NCBI GenBank assembly: GCA_963771735.1
Contig: CAVYUN010000003.1
Coordinates: 181,486 to 245,485, forward strand
DNA: 64,000 bases
DNA from: 66-474 sp963771735
Lineage (GTDB): Bacteria > Pseudomonadota > Gammaproteobacteria > Xanthomonadales > Rhodanobacteraceae
Direction of reading: 5' to 3'
Both the position numbers and the translations under genes were made by a program. Numbering within the stretch: position 1 is the first letter of the stretch; the number at the start of each line of letters is the position of its first letter. A model generated the notes under the pieces. That model saw nothing but the letters and a program-made list of their open reading frames with translations, made no database searches and was not told the origin of the DNA. Shown in pieces: positions 37,439 through 46,715 of the stretch.

Positions 37439-38488
37439 GTGCGCTCGGATGTCGTCGTGATCGGCGGCTGCGCGTTGCTGACGATCGCCGCGGGCATCAC
37501 CCGTTTCGCAAACACTGGTGCGGTGACCGCTTTCCTGTGCTCGGGCCTGGCGGTGGCGTTGCTGGCCGCGCTGGTCGGGCGCGCGGTGGAACAACTGGGC
37601 GATCGTTTCGGCGCGGGCGCCACCGGCGCACTGCAATCGGCGCTCGGCAACCTGCCGGAACTGTTCATTGCGCTGTTCGCGCTGCGGGTCGGGCTGATCA
37701 TGGTGGTGCAAGCCGCGCTGATCGGTTCCATCCTCGCCAACCTGCTGCTGGTATTGGGCCTCGCCTTCACCGCCGGCGGCCTGCGCCACGGTGCCCAGCG
37801 CATCGACTCGCAACGCGCGCGCGCCACTACCGTGCTGATGCTGCTGGCCGTAGCCGCGATGCTGGTGCCTTCGCTCGCCAGCTACGTGCACACGCCGGCG
37901 GCACCGCACGAAGAGGCGATGTCGCTGACGGTCGCGGTCATCCTGCTGGTACTGTTCGCGGTCACCCTGCCCGCCGCACTGAAAAGCAAGTCCTCCGGCG
38001 ACGCCGCGGAACAGCGGGAACCGCCACGCTGGCCGCTGTCGTTGGCGCTGGTGGTATTGGCGACATCGGCGGTCGCCGCGGCATTCGTGTCGGAGTGGTT
38101 CGTGCATGCGCTGGAGCCGGCGATGCGCACCCTGCACATTTCGGATGCCTTCGCGGGACTGGTGATCGTCGCGATCGCCGGCAACGCGGTCGAGAACGTG
38201 GTCGGCATCCAGCTCGCGCTGAAGAATCGTTCCGAATACGCGTTCTCTGTCGTGATCAATTCGCCGCTGCAGATCGCACTGGTGCTGGCACCCGCGCTGG
38301 TGATCCTGTCGCGCGTGTTCGGCTTCACACCGCTGACCCTGGCGTTCCCGCCGATGCTGGTCGTGAGCGTCGCGATCGCGGTGCTGGTGACCGCATTCAT
38401 CACTTTCGACGGCGAATCCGACTGGGGCGAAGGCGTATCGCTGCTGGCGCTGTATGCCATCATTGCAACGGCGTTCTGGTGGGGGTGA
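37439..38488 (+). CDS. Ca2+/H+ (cation) antiporter, CaCA superfamily
   Basis: This 349-aa inner-membrane exchanger has about 11 hydrophobic segments and the two inverted alpha-repeat motifs of Cax-type antiporters: GNLPELFIALFALR (about residues 69-82) and GNAVENVVGIQLAL (about 243-256), each with the ion-binding acidic residue. An acidic-poor linker separates the halves. The start is uncertain: GTG 37439 lacks a good ribosome site, while a CTG at 37409 has GAGGTGAAG in front. It follows the serine hydrolase by 66 bp. Confidence 0.85.
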   Translation: MRSDVVVIGGCALLTIAAGITRFANTGAVTAFLCSGLAVALLAALVGRAVEQLGDRFGAGATGALQSALGNLPELFIALFALRVGLIMVVQAALIGSILANLLLVLGLAFTAGGLRHGAQRIDSQRARATTVLMLLAVAAMLVPSLASYVHTPAAPHEEAMSLTVAVILLVLFAVTLPAALKSKSSGDAAEQREPPRWPLSLALVVLATSAVAAAFVSEWFVHALEPAMRTLHISDAFAGLVIVAIAGNAVENVVGIQLALKNRSEYAFSVVINSPLQIALVLAPALVILSRVFGFTPLTLAFPPMLVVSVAIAVLVTAFITFDGESDWGEGVSLLALYAIIATAFWWG

Positions 38489-38651
38489 GCTTCCGCGTTT
38501 GCGATCTGCCAGTGGCAGATCGCGCAGAAGCGAACGGGCGATCCAAAGCCGCCATCCCTGGCCTAGAGCTCCGTGGCCACCCCGGCGCCCCGCACCATGG
38601 ACGGCTGCTCGCCCGATGTGCATTCGACCCATTGAGAAGGAAGGCCCGGAG

Positions 38652-40088
38652 ATGCCACTCACCCGCCGCCTGCGCATCACCGCCCCGAGCAATCCGTTGC
38701 TCATCAACGGGCTCGCCGACATCCGGCAAGCGATGCACCTGCCGGATGCCTTTCCGCCCGAGGTCGAAGCAGCCGCGCGCGCTGCCGCGGCCAGCGTGAA
38801 ACTGCCCGCGCTCGACCGCACCGACGTTCCGCTGGTCTCCATCGACCCGCCGGGTTCGATGGATCTGGACCAGGCGATGTACGTGGAGCGCCGGGGCGAG
38901 GGTTACCGCGTGTATTACGCGATCGCCGACGTGGCCTTGTTCGTCACGCCGGGCGGCCCGATCGACATCGAGGCCAACCGCCGCGGCGAAACGCTGTACG
39001 GCATCGGCAGCACCATCCCGCTGCATCCGCGCATTCTCTCGGAAGGCGCGACCTCGCTGCTGCCCGACCAGCTGCGACCCGCGCTGCTGTGGACCATCGA
39101 CCTCGACGCCGGTGGCGACAGCACCCATGCGATCGCGCAACGTGCTCGCGTCAGAAGTCGTCAACGTTGCGACTACGCCGGCGTGCAGGCGGACATCGAC
39201 GCGGGCAGGGCCGACCCGATGTGGGCGGCGCTCAAGGAAGTCGGCGAATTGCGCAAGCAGCGCGCGCAAAAACTCGGCGCCATCAGCCTGCCCCTGCCCG
39301 AGCAGGAAGCCACGCAAGTCGACGGTCACTGGACGCTGACCTATCGCGCGCGGCATCCGGTCGAGGACTGGAACGAACAGATTTCACTGCTCACCGGCAT
39401 GGCCGCGGCCGACATCATGCTGCAAGGCAAGGTCGGCATCCTGCGCACCCTGCCCGACCCGGATCCCGAAGCCATCGCGCACCTGCGCGAGACCGCGGCG
39501 CGGCTGCATCTCGCGTGGCCGGCGCAGCGCGCCTACCCGGAATTCATCGACGCGCTGAATCCGTCCGATCCGGCCCAGGTCGCGATGCTGGTCGCCTGCA
39601 CCCGCGTGTTGCGTGGCGCGGGCTACGCCGCATTCCACGGCACGCCGCCCAGGCAGCCCGAACAGTCGGCGCTGGCCGCCGAATACACGCATGCCACCGC
39701 ACCGCTGCGGCGGTTGGTCGATCGCTACGCGGGCGAAGTTTGCGTCGCGCTGTGCGCCAGCGAGCCCGTGCCCGAATGGGCGCTGGAAAAGCTCGACGCA
39801 CTTCCCGCCACGATGAACGCAGCCGACCACACCGCGGGACAGTTCGAACACGCGACCATCGATTTGCTCGAGTCGGTCGTGCTGTCGACACGCGTCGGCG
39901 AGACCTTCCCTGCCATCGTCACCAACCTCGAGGACGGTGACGCGCGCGCCGGTACCGTGATGATCCACGACCCCGCCGTCGAGACCCGCGTCAGCGCCAA
40001 TCGCGATCTACCCCTGGGCGAAAGCGTGTCAGTGAAATTGGTGGAAGCGGACCCGGCGCAACGCAGGGTTCGCTTCGAGCTGGCTTGA
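38652..40088 (+). CDS. RNB-domain ribonuclease (RNase II/R family)
   Basis: This 478-aa protein is mostly an RNB exoribonuclease domain. The catalytic stretch reads SIDPPGSMDLDQAM (about residues 63-76), keeping three of the four metal-site Asp of E. coli RNase II, with Gln in place of the last. HPRILSEGATSLLPDQLRPA and the substrate-site segment AEYTHATAPLRRLVDRY are also present. N-terminal cold-shock domains are missing and the C-terminal S1-like part is short, so it is a compact RNB protein unlike full RNase R. AGGCCCGGAG precedes the ATG. Confidence 0.87.
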   Translation: MPLTRRLRITAPSNPLLINGLADIRQAMHLPDAFPPEVEAAARAAAASVKLPALDRTDVPLVSIDPPGSMDLDQAMYVERRGEGYRVYYAIADVALFVTPGGPIDIEANRRGETLYGIGSTIPLHPRILSEGATSLLPDQLRPALLWTIDLDAGGDSTHAIAQRARVRSRQRCDYAGVQADIDAGRADPMWAALKEVGELRKQRAQKLGAISLPLPEQEATQVDGHWTLTYRARHPVEDWNEQISLLTGMAAADIMLQGKVGILRTLPDPDPEAIAHLRETAARLHLAWPAQRAYPEFIDALNPSDPAQVAMLVACTRVLRGAGYAAFHGTPPRQPEQSALAAEYTHATAPLRRLVDRYAGEVCVALCASEPVPEWALEKLDALPATMNAADHTAGQFEHATIDLLESVVLSTRVGETFPAIVTNLEDGDARAGTVMIHDPAVETRVSANRDLPLGESVSVKLVEADPAQRRVRFELA

Positions 40089-40410
40089 TGCGTCGCACCG
40101 CCGATATTTGTCAAAACCCGCATTTGTTGCATCCACACATCATCTTGACGGATGCCTTGATAGGGTCGAGGGTCAGGGGCGTTTGACGCCATGACTCCGC
40201 AACCTCCGCTCGCGCGATGGCGTCGCCAAGCGATCGAACCCACGAATGAACGGAGATCGATCATGCAAGACCTGGCCAACTGCCCGGCGCCAACATGGAT
40301 CGCACCGATACTTTGACAAGGCAAGCCGGCACGCGATTGCTCCGGCCTCGGATCCGACCCGTCGGCAACCACATTCCTTCCCGAACAAGGAAAGACAACA
40401 AGGAAAGACC
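40089..40410. other. Intergenic stretch with a possible 17-codon leader ORF
   Basis: This 322-bp gap has no recognisable gene. A short hairpin (GGCGT-TTG-ACGCC, about 40170) lies near its start. A 17-codon ORF, ATG 40263 to TGA 40316 (MQDLANCPAPTWIAPIL), has GGAG seven bases upstream and could be a translated leader for the downstream operon, but nothing else supports it. Confidence 0.3.
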
Positions 40411-42063
40411 ATGCTTGATACGCTCAAACGCATCATCGTGCCGGTCGCGGCGCTGCTGCTGTCGATCCTGTTCGCGGTGCTCGCATGGTTGTTCAATCCG
40501 GACTGGTGCTGGCCGCTGATCGTCACGCTGCCGGTCGTCGCGCTCGGCCTGTACGACTGGACCCAGCGCAAATGGACGATCACGCGCAACTACCCGGTCG
40601 CGGCGCGCCTGCGCTGGATGTTCTACGACCTGCGTCCGTACCTGCGCGCCTATATCGTCGAGGACGATCTCACCGGTACGCCGTACTCGTTCGAGGCGCG
40701 CAACCTCGTGCATGCACGCGCGACCGGGAAAACCGACACCCATCCGTTCGGCACCGAGCACCACCTCGACGACGCCCGTTACCACTGGTTCGCGCATTCG
40801 ATCGACCCGGAACCCGAGCCGGAGCAATCGCCACGCGTCACCGTCGGCAATGAGCAAACTTCGAAACCCTATTCGGCTTCGGTGCTCAACATCTCGGCGA
40901 TGAGTTTCGGTGCGCTGTCGGCCAACGCGATCAGGGCCCTGAACCTCGGCGCCAAGCTGGGCGACTTCTACCACGACACCGGCGAAGGCGGTTTGAGCGA
41001 CTATCACCTGTCGCACGGTGGCGACATCGTGTGGGAGCTCGGCTCCGGTTACTTCGGCGCGCGCGACAAGCACGGCCATTTCGATCCCGCGCAATTCGCC
41101 GACAAGACCACCGACGACGTCGTCAAGATGACCGAGATCAAACTCAGCCAGGGCGCCAAACCCGGGCACGGTGGATTGCTTCCGGCCGCCAAGGTCACCG
41201 AGGAAATCGCGCGCGTGCGCGGCGTGCCCGCGCACCAGGATTGCCTGAGCCCGCCCGGCCACTCGGCCTTCTCGACACCGATCGAAATGCTGGAATTCGC
41301 GGCGAAGATGCGCGAGTTGTCCGGCGGCAAGCCGGTCGGCATCAAGTTGTGCATCGGCCAGTTGCACGAACCGTTCGCGGTGATGAAGGCGATCCTCGAA
41401 ACCGGCATCGCACCCGACTTCATCGTGGTCGACGGCGGCGAGGGCGGCACCGGCGCGGCTCCGGTGGAACTGTCCGACTGGGTCGGCATGCCGCTGGATG
41501 AAGGACTGGTGGTGATGCGCAACGCGCTGGTCGGCTGCGGCCTCAAGGACAGGATCAGGCTGGTCGCGAGCGGCAAGATCTATTCGGGCATGGGGCTGGC
41601 ACGCAACCTCGCCCAGGGCGCGGACTGGTGCAACGCCGCGCGCGCCTTCATGTTTTCGATCGGCTGCATCCAGGCGCAACGCTGCCACCTCGGCACCTGC
41701 CCGACCGGCGTGACCACGCAGAACAAGCAGCGACAGCGCGGCCTGATTCCCGAAGTGCAGGGCCGGCGCGCCGCGCGCTTCCACGAAGAGACCCTGAAGT
41801 CCCTCGCCAACATCCTGACGGCCGTCGGCGTGAAGCATCCGCGCGATCTCAAGCCGCACCATCTGATCCACCGGGTCGGGCCGGAAAAGGCGTTGCCGAT
41901 CGACGAGATCAAGACCTTCCTGCCCGAACGCATCCTGCTCGATGCGCCCGAGGAAACCCTGTACGCGCAATGGTGGCGCGCGGCGCGCGCCGACAGCTTC
42001 CGTCCCGCGACCGATCTCGACGTCGTGCGCGCCACCAAGCAAAAACAGGTCACCGCGCACTGA
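40411..42063 (+). CDS. Membrane-anchored FMN-binding glutamate-synthase-like protein
   Basis: This 550-aa protein begins with two membrane helices (about residues 8-47) and continues as a glutamate synthase central/FMN barrel: ISAMSFGALSANAI, GEGGLSDYHL, KLSQGAKPGHGG, VVDGGEGGTGAAP and the iron-sulfur cysteines in CIQAQRCHLGTCPTGV, which in GltB bind a 3Fe-4S cluster. The N-terminal amidotransferase and C-terminal GXGXG domains of GltB are missing. Such stand-alone proteins are electron-transfer oxidoreductases of unknown substrate. It is first in a tight five-gene run with poxB. GGAAAG precedes the ATG. Confidence 0.87.
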   Translation: MLDTLKRIIVPVAALLLSILFAVLAWLFNPDWCWPLIVTLPVVALGLYDWTQRKWTITRNYPVAARLRWMFYDLRPYLRAYIVEDDLTGTPYSFEARNLVHARATGKTDTHPFGTEHHLDDARYHWFAHSIDPEPEPEQSPRVTVGNEQTSKPYSASVLNISAMSFGALSANAIRALNLGAKLGDFYHDTGEGGLSDYHLSHGGDIVWELGSGYFGARDKHGHFDPAQFADKTTDDVVKMTEIKLSQGAKPGHGGLLPAAKVTEEIARVRGVPAHQDCLSPPGHSAFSTPIEMLEFAAKMRELSGGKPVGIKLCIGQLHEPFAVMKAILETGIAPDFIVVDGGEGGTGAAPVELSDWVGMPLDEGLVVMRNALVGCGLKDRIRLVASGKIYSGMGLARNLAQGADWCNAARAFMFSIGCIQAQRCHLGTCPTGVTTQNKQRQRGLIPEVQGRRAARFHEETLKSLANILTAVGVKHPRDLKPHHLIHRVGPEKALPIDEIKTFLPERILLDAPEETLYAQWWRAARADSFRPATDLDVVRATKQKQVTAH

Positions 42064-42087
42064 CCACGCATTCACAAGGAGAAACAC

Positions 42088-43803
42088 ATGGCCCGCAAGG
42101 TTTCGGAAATCATCGTCGATGCGCTGGTGAAGGCCGGCGCGCAACGCTGCTATGGCATCGTCGGCGACACCATCAACCACTTCACCGATGCGGTGCGCGA
42201 ATCTCCGCTGCGCTGGGTCCACGTGCGCCACGAGGAGGCCGGCGCGCTCGCCGCCGGTGGCGAGGCCTACATGACGGGTGAACTCGCGGTCTGCGCCGGC
42301 ACCTGTGGGCCCGGCAGCCTGCATTTCGTCAACGGAATCTTCGAGAGCCATCGCAACGGCGCGCCGGTGGTGCTGATCGCATCCGACGTCGCGCGCACCG
42401 AAGCGGGTCTGGCGTTTCCGCAGGAAGTCGACCAGCGCCGCATCTACGAGCAGACGTCGGTGTTCTGCGAATACGTGTCGCATCCCTCCCAGGCACGCCG
42501 GATCACCGCGCTGGCGGCGCAGGCAGCGCTGAGCAAGCATGGCGTGGCGGTGGTGATCGTCAACGGCGACATGTTCACCGAATCCGACGACGACAAGCTC
42601 GACTGGTCGGTGCACCGCAGCTCCCCGCTGCTGCGTCCATCCCACGACGAGATCGAACGTCTCGCCGAGGCGCTGAACGATGCCGCCGCCGTCACGCTCT
42701 ACGCCGGTTACGGTGCGCGTGCCGCACACCGGCAGGTCGTGGCGCTGGCCGAACGCCTGCGCGCGCCGGTGGTGCACGCCAGCCGCGCCAAGGAGTTCAT
42801 AGAACCGGACAATCCGTTCAACGTCGGCATGACCGGCATCCTCGGCAACCGTGCCGGCATGGAAGCCGTCGGCAGCGCCGACATCACGTTGTGCCTGGGC
42901 ACCGACTTCGCGTGGACGCAGTTCTACCCGGAACGCAAGCACGTGATCCAGATCGACAGCGACCCGACCCACCTCGGCCGCCGCGCACCCATTGAGATGG
43001 GGCTGGTCGGCGACATCGGCGCCACCATCGACGCGCTGCTGCCGCACCTCAAGGGCGAACGCAACGGCAAGCACCTCGACAAGGCGCTGGCGAACTGGAA
43101 GTCGGACCGCGAGTCCTATGCCAAGGCGGAGGCGGCCGACGATCCCGACCTGCTGCACCCGCAATTCGTCACCCGCACCCTCGACAAGCTCGCGGGCGAT
43201 GACGCACTGTTCACCGCCGACGGCGGCACGCCGATGGTGTGGCTGCTGCGCCACCTCACCGCCAACGGCCGGCGCCGCTTCCTGACCAGCCTGCTGCACG
43301 GCACGATGGCCAACGCCTATCCACAGGCGATGGGCATGGCGGCCGCATTACCCGATCGCCAGGTGATCGCGATGTGCGGCGACGGCGGACTCACGATGCT
43401 GATGGGCGATCTGCTGACGCTGCGCCAGGAAAAACTGCCGGTGAAACTGCTGGTGTACGACAACCGCGCGCTTGGCTTCGTCGAGATGGAACAACGCGTC
43501 GAAGGATTGCTGGATTCCTTCACCGAACTGGAGAACCCCGATTTCGTGAAACTCGCCGAAGCCTGCGGCCTGCCCGGCTGGCACGTCGAGAAGGCCGGCG
43601 AACTGGAACCGGCGATGCGCGCATGGCTGGCGGCCGATGGTCCGGCGCTGCTGGACGTACGCGTCAACCGGGTCGAACTGGTGATGCCGCCCAAGGTCGA
43701 GTTCTCGCAGGTCGCCTCGACCGCACTTTTCGGCGTCAAGGCGGTGCTGGACGGACGCACCGGTGAGGTGGTGGAATTGCTGCGCAACAACTTCCTGCGC
43801 TAG
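42088..43803 (+). CDS. poxB: Thiamine-diphosphate pyruvate dehydrogenase (quinone), PoxB-like
   Basis: This 571-aa protein has the three domains of the TPP-dependent pyruvate oxidase family: an N-terminal PYR domain with the catalytic Glu in RHEEAGALAAGGEA (about residue 50), a central FAD-type domain (YAGYGARAAHRQV), and a C-terminal PP domain with the TPP motif GDGGLTMLMGDLLTL (about 430-444). The match to E. coli PoxB, which oxidises pyruvate to acetate and CO2 and reduces ubiquinone, is best; acetolactate synthase is less likely because no small subunit is near. AAGGAG precedes the ATG, 24 bp after the FMN protein. Confidence 0.85.
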   Translation: MARKVSEIIVDALVKAGAQRCYGIVGDTINHFTDAVRESPLRWVHVRHEEAGALAAGGEAYMTGELAVCAGTCGPGSLHFVNGIFESHRNGAPVVLIASDVARTEAGLAFPQEVDQRRIYEQTSVFCEYVSHPSQARRITALAAQAALSKHGVAVVIVNGDMFTESDDDKLDWSVHRSSPLLRPSHDEIERLAEALNDAAAVTLYAGYGARAAHRQVVALAERLRAPVVHASRAKEFIEPDNPFNVGMTGILGNRAGMEAVGSADITLCLGTDFAWTQFYPERKHVIQIDSDPTHLGRRAPIEMGLVGDIGATIDALLPHLKGERNGKHLDKALANWKSDRESYAKAEAADDPDLLHPQFVTRTLDKLAGDDALFTADGGTPMVWLLRHLTANGRRRFLTSLLHGTMANAYPQAMGMAAALPDRQVIAMCGDGGLTMLMGDLLTLRQEKLPVKLLVYDNRALGFVEMEQRVEGLLDSFTELENPDFVKLAEACGLPGWHVEKAGELEPAMRAWLAADGPALLDVRVNRVELVMPPKVEFSQVASTALFGVKAVLDGRTGEVVELLRNNFLR

Positions 43804-43824
43804 CAGCCCGGATACGACGCCACC

Positions 43825-44031
43825 ATGCCAAGTCCCGCCACCCTGCTTTGGGGCATGCTGTTCGGCGCGATTGGCGTCGGCTACTTCGTGTACGGCAAGC
43901 GCCAGGCCATGATCATGCCGCTGGTGTGCGGCATTGCCCTGATGGTGTATCCGTGGTTCGTGTCGGGTGCGCTGCTGACGGTGATCGTCGGCGCCGTGCT
44001 GATGGCGATTCCGTACTTCGTGCGTTATTGA
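43825..44031 (+). CDS. Small two-helix membrane protein
   Basis: This 68-aa protein consists of two to three hydrophobic segments (TLLWGMLFGAIGVGYFVYG, then the Ile/Met-rich segment around MIMPLVCGIALMVY and a final Val-Ile-rich stretch) joined by a short basic loop. Its tandem position 21 bp after poxB and 35 bp before the MBL gene makes it a likely operon member. The family is unknown to me; it resembles small 'amino acid transport'-annotated proteins that lack experimental support. Confidence 0.75.
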   Translation: MPSPATLLWGMLFGAIGVGYFVYGKRQAMIMPLVCGIALMVYPWFVSGALLTVIVGAVLMAIPYFVRY

Positions 44032-44066
44032 TTGCGCACGCGATCCTCGCGAAATGGAGGTTTTCC

Positions 44067-45014
44067 GTGTTGCGCAAATACCTGCCCATGCTTGTCCTGC
44101 TGGCCGCCGCGGCGTGGCAGACCGCGGGCGCCGCCGAACCCAAACCGCCGTTCTTCGCGCTGCACGATCTCGGCCACGGCGTGTGGGCGGCCGTTTCGCC
44201 GCCCAAGAGTCCCGCCGGTTCCAACGCCGGCTTCGTGATCGGGCCCGATGGCGTACTGGTGATCGACACCTTCGAGGATCCGGCCGCGGCCAAGGCGCTG
44301 CTGGTCGCGATCCGTGCCAAGACCCGTGAGCCGATCCGCTACGTGATCGACACGCATTACCACCTCGACCACGTGGCCGGCAACAACGTGTTCGCCACAG
44401 CCGGCGCGATGGTGATGGCGCAACAAAACGTGCGCACGTGGGAGCAGACCGAGAACCTCAAGTTCTTCGGTCCCCACCCGACCGCGAAGCAGAAGCAGTT
44501 CGTCGCCACGCTGGGGTTGCCGTCGGTCACCTATGCGGACGGTGTCACGATCTGGCTCGGCGACCGCAAGACCGTCGTGCGCGTGCTGCCGGGGCATACC
44601 GGCGGCGATTCCGCCGTGATCGTTCCGGACGCCGGGGTGGTGTTTACCGGCGACCTGTTCTGGGACCACACGCTGCCCAACCTGATCGATGCCAATACCC
44701 GCGCGCAGATCGCCAGCAACGACGTGTTCCTGCACGACTATCCCGACGCGACCTTCGTGCCGGGACACGGCGGGATCGGCAAGGCCGCCGACGTGCGCGC
44801 GTTCCGCGATTACCTGGTCGCGCTGCGCAAGGCGGTCGCGGCTGCACAGAAGTCCGGAAAAACCGGCGACGCACTGGTGGGCGCCGTGCTGCCACGGTTG
44901 CGGGAAAGGTACGGCGACTGGGGCTGGTTCAAGTATTTTGCACGCCACAACATCGAGCAGACCGCGGCGGAACTCGACGGTACCAAGCACGTTCCGGTGC
45001 CGGGCGTTCCATGA
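44067..45014 (+). CDS. Exported metallo-beta-lactamase-fold hydrolase
   Basis: This 315-aa protein has a signal peptide (about residues 1-23, ending AGAAE) and an MBL domain with all main zinc motifs: THYHLDH (about 98-104), GHTGGDS, the bridging Asp in FTGDLFWD, and VPGHGG. It is probably periplasmic and hydrolyses an ester, thioester or lactone. GTG 44067 has TGGAGG six to seven bases upstream. The closest role by architecture is the SoxH/quinoprotein-relay-like or class B hydrolases, not tested antibiotic resistance. Confidence 0.85.
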   Translation: MLRKYLPMLVLLAAAAWQTAGAAEPKPPFFALHDLGHGVWAAVSPPKSPAGSNAGFVIGPDGVLVIDTFEDPAAAKALLVAIRAKTREPIRYVIDTHYHLDHVAGNNVFATAGAMVMAQQNVRTWEQTENLKFFGPHPTAKQKQFVATLGLPSVTYADGVTIWLGDRKTVVRVLPGHTGGDSAVIVPDAGVVFTGDLFWDHTLPNLIDANTRAQIASNDVFLHDYPDATFVPGHGGIGKAADVRAFRDYLVALRKAVAAAQKSGKTGDALVGAVLPRLRERYGDWGWFKYFARHNIEQTAAELDGTKHVPVPGVP

Positions 45015-45045
45015 TCCGGCGCGGTGCGCCCGTTAACATCCGCGC

Positions 45046-45492
45046 ATGGACATCGTCTTCACCAAGGGCTCCGGCAAGTACGACCGCATGGACGTGCTGC
45101 GGGCGGACGGCGAGATCGAACACATCGACTGCCCCAGGCAGCGCATCATCCCGCACGACATGGTGCATTACGCGGTGGAAAGTACGCTGATGCGACGCGG
45201 GTTCCTGACCCGCGTGCGCGATGGCGAGCAGGCGGGTTTCCGGATGCAGGCCGAAGCCGAGAGCGACGGCGTCGAACGCCTGGTGGAAGTGATCCAGGGC
45301 GACGCCTGGTCCGGCGGCGAGAGTCCGGCAACCGACATGATCGATCTGTACCGGGTCACCTGTTCCGCGCGCACCTGCCCGATGCTGGAAGTGGACGTTG
45401 ACGACATCGAAGCCATCCGCGCACGCGTGGCCGAACTCGATGCGCAATGGCAAGCGCTGGCGGTCGGGCAATCGCTGCGACTCACGCTGTAA
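45046..45492 (+). CDS. Conserved hypothetical protein
   Basis: This 148-aa cytoplasmic protein has no recognised domain. It begins MDIVFTKGSGKYDRMDVLRADG and contains CPRQRIIPHDMVHYAVE (about residues 29-45), with a His-rich patch, and ends in an amphipathic helix (EAIRARVAELDAQWQALA). It is 31 bp downstream of the MBL gene on the same strand, so it may be part of the poxB operon. I cannot assign a function. Confidence 0.7.
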   Translation: MDIVFTKGSGKYDRMDVLRADGEIEHIDCPRQRIIPHDMVHYAVESTLMRRGFLTRVRDGEQAGFRMQAEAESDGVERLVEVIQGDAWSGGESPATDMIDLYRVTCSARTCPMLEVDVDDIEAIRARVAELDAQWQALAVGQSLRLTL

Positions 45493-45584
45493 CGACAGCA
45501 CCCGCGTAGCGTGCCCTGTTCACCGGCAATACGCCGATGGCGATGCCATACTTGTCGTGTCGTTGAACATTGATCAACACGGCC

Positions 45585-46574
45585 ATGATTGACGCCACCA
45601 CCATCGGACCCGATCTCGCCGCCATCCGCGCCGCCCGCGAACGGCTCGGACAACGCGTACGCGAGACCCCGGTGTGGCAGTGGCGCGGCGACGCCATCGA
45701 GCACGCCGCGGGCAAGAACACGCAGGTATTCCTGAAGCTGGAACTGTTCCAGTACACCGGCACCTTCAAGGCGCGTGGCGCGCTGCTCAATGCGATGGCG
45801 TTGTCCGACGAAGCCAGGCAACGCGGCGTCACCGCGGTCAGCGCCGGCAACCACGCGATCGCGGTAGCGTTCGCCGCACGCACGGTCGGCACGACCGCGA
45901 AGGTGGTGATGCCGAAAACCGCCAACCCCGCGCGTGTCGCGTTGTGCCGGAGCTACGACGCCGAGGTCGTGCTGACCGACGACGTGTACGCGGCGTTCGC
46001 GGAAGTCGAGCGTATCCAGCACGACGAAGGCCGCAGCTTCATCCATCCGTTCGAGGGCGAGACGACCGTGCTGGGCACCGCCACGGTCGGTTACGAATTG
46101 TGCAACCAGGTACCGGATCTCGACGCGGTGGTCGTTCCGATCGGCGGCGGGGGCCTGATCGCGGGCATCGCCGGTGCGGTCAAGCAGATGCAGCCAAACT
46201 GCCAAGTGTTCGGCGTCGAACCCGAAGGCGCCGACAGCATGTCGCGGAGTTTCCAGTCCGGTTCACCGCAGAAACTCGAAAAAGTGGACACCATCGCCGA
46301 CAGCCTCGCGGCGCCCTACGCCCTGCCCTACAGCTTCGGGGTCGCGCGGCGCCATGTGGACGAGATCGTGACGATTCCCGACGAGGCCATGCGGCGCGCG
46401 ATGGGCCTGCTGTTCGCCGACATGAAGCTCGCGGTGGAACCCGCCGGCGCCGCGAGCACCGCCGCGCTGTGCGGACCGCTGCGGGAACGCCTTCAGGGCA
46501 AGCGAGCTGGCTTGATCGTGTGCGGCACCAACATCGACCTTGCCACCTTCACGCGGCAGGCGCTTCCCTTCTAA
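45585..46574 (+). CDS. PLP-dependent threonine/serine dehydratase-like enzyme
   Basis: This 329-aa fold-type II PLP enzyme has the Schiff-base lysine in TGTFKARGA (about residue 61), SAGNHAIAVA, the phosphate-binding glycine loop PIGGGGLIAG and the C-terminal CGTNIDL. This fits threonine dehydratase or serine racemase/hydroxyaspartate dehydratase. There is no ACT regulatory domain, so it is the catabolic/short type rather than biosynthetic IlvA. ATG 45585 is preferred to a TTG five codons upstream. Confidence 0.85.
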   Translation: MIDATTIGPDLAAIRAARERLGQRVRETPVWQWRGDAIEHAAGKNTQVFLKLELFQYTGTFKARGALLNAMALSDEARQRGVTAVSAGNHAIAVAFAARTVGTTAKVVMPKTANPARVALCRSYDAEVVLTDDVYAAFAEVERIQHDEGRSFIHPFEGETTVLGTATVGYELCNQVPDLDAVVVPIGGGGLIAGIAGAVKQMQPNCQVFGVEPEGADSMSRSFQSGSPQKLEKVDTIADSLAAPYALPYSFGVARRHVDEIVTIPDEAMRRAMGLLFADMKLAVEPAGAASTAALCGPLRERLQGKRAGLIVCGTNIDLATFTRQALPF

Positions 46575-46653
46575 GCATGAGCACCGGGCTGATCGGCGAC
46601 TGTCATTGCGGCGCACCCGCGAGCATCGTCCCCGCGCCCTGCTGCCCGACATT

Positions 46654-46667
46654 CCGGCGCAGGCCGG
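46654..46667. repeat. Short intergenic palindromic repeat, copy 1
   Basis: CCGGCGCAGGCCGG occurs here between the dehydratase and DUF998 genes. Its reverse complement is the core of the hairpin at 54670-54693. Such GC-rich palindromes are typical dispersed extragenic repeats of the group; function not evident. Confidence 0.4.
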
Positions 46668-46715
46668 AGCCCGGCTCCTTGCCGCACGTGTCGCAAGGAC
46701 GTGGATGATGTCGTC

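Noticed and set aside
35612..38842. Open frame of over 1000 codons on the minus strand
   Set aside because: It lies antisense to two clear genes (serine hydrolase and antiporter), has a low-complexity composition rich in Arg, His, Gln and Asp, and no domain. Such frames arise from codon bias in GC-rich DNA.
40263..40316. 17-codon peptide as a confirmed leader gene
   Set aside because: It has a ribosome site but no conservation, attenuator or matching amino-acid codon run can be seen; kept only as a note on the intergenic entry.
40261..43299. Open frame of about 1012 codons antisense to the FMN protein and poxB
   Set aside because: Same GC-bias effect; both plus-strand genes have strong motifs and ribosome sites.
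42088..43803. Acetolactate synthase large subunit
   Set aside because: No regulatory small subunit is adjacent and the C-terminal motif and neighbours fit PoxB better.
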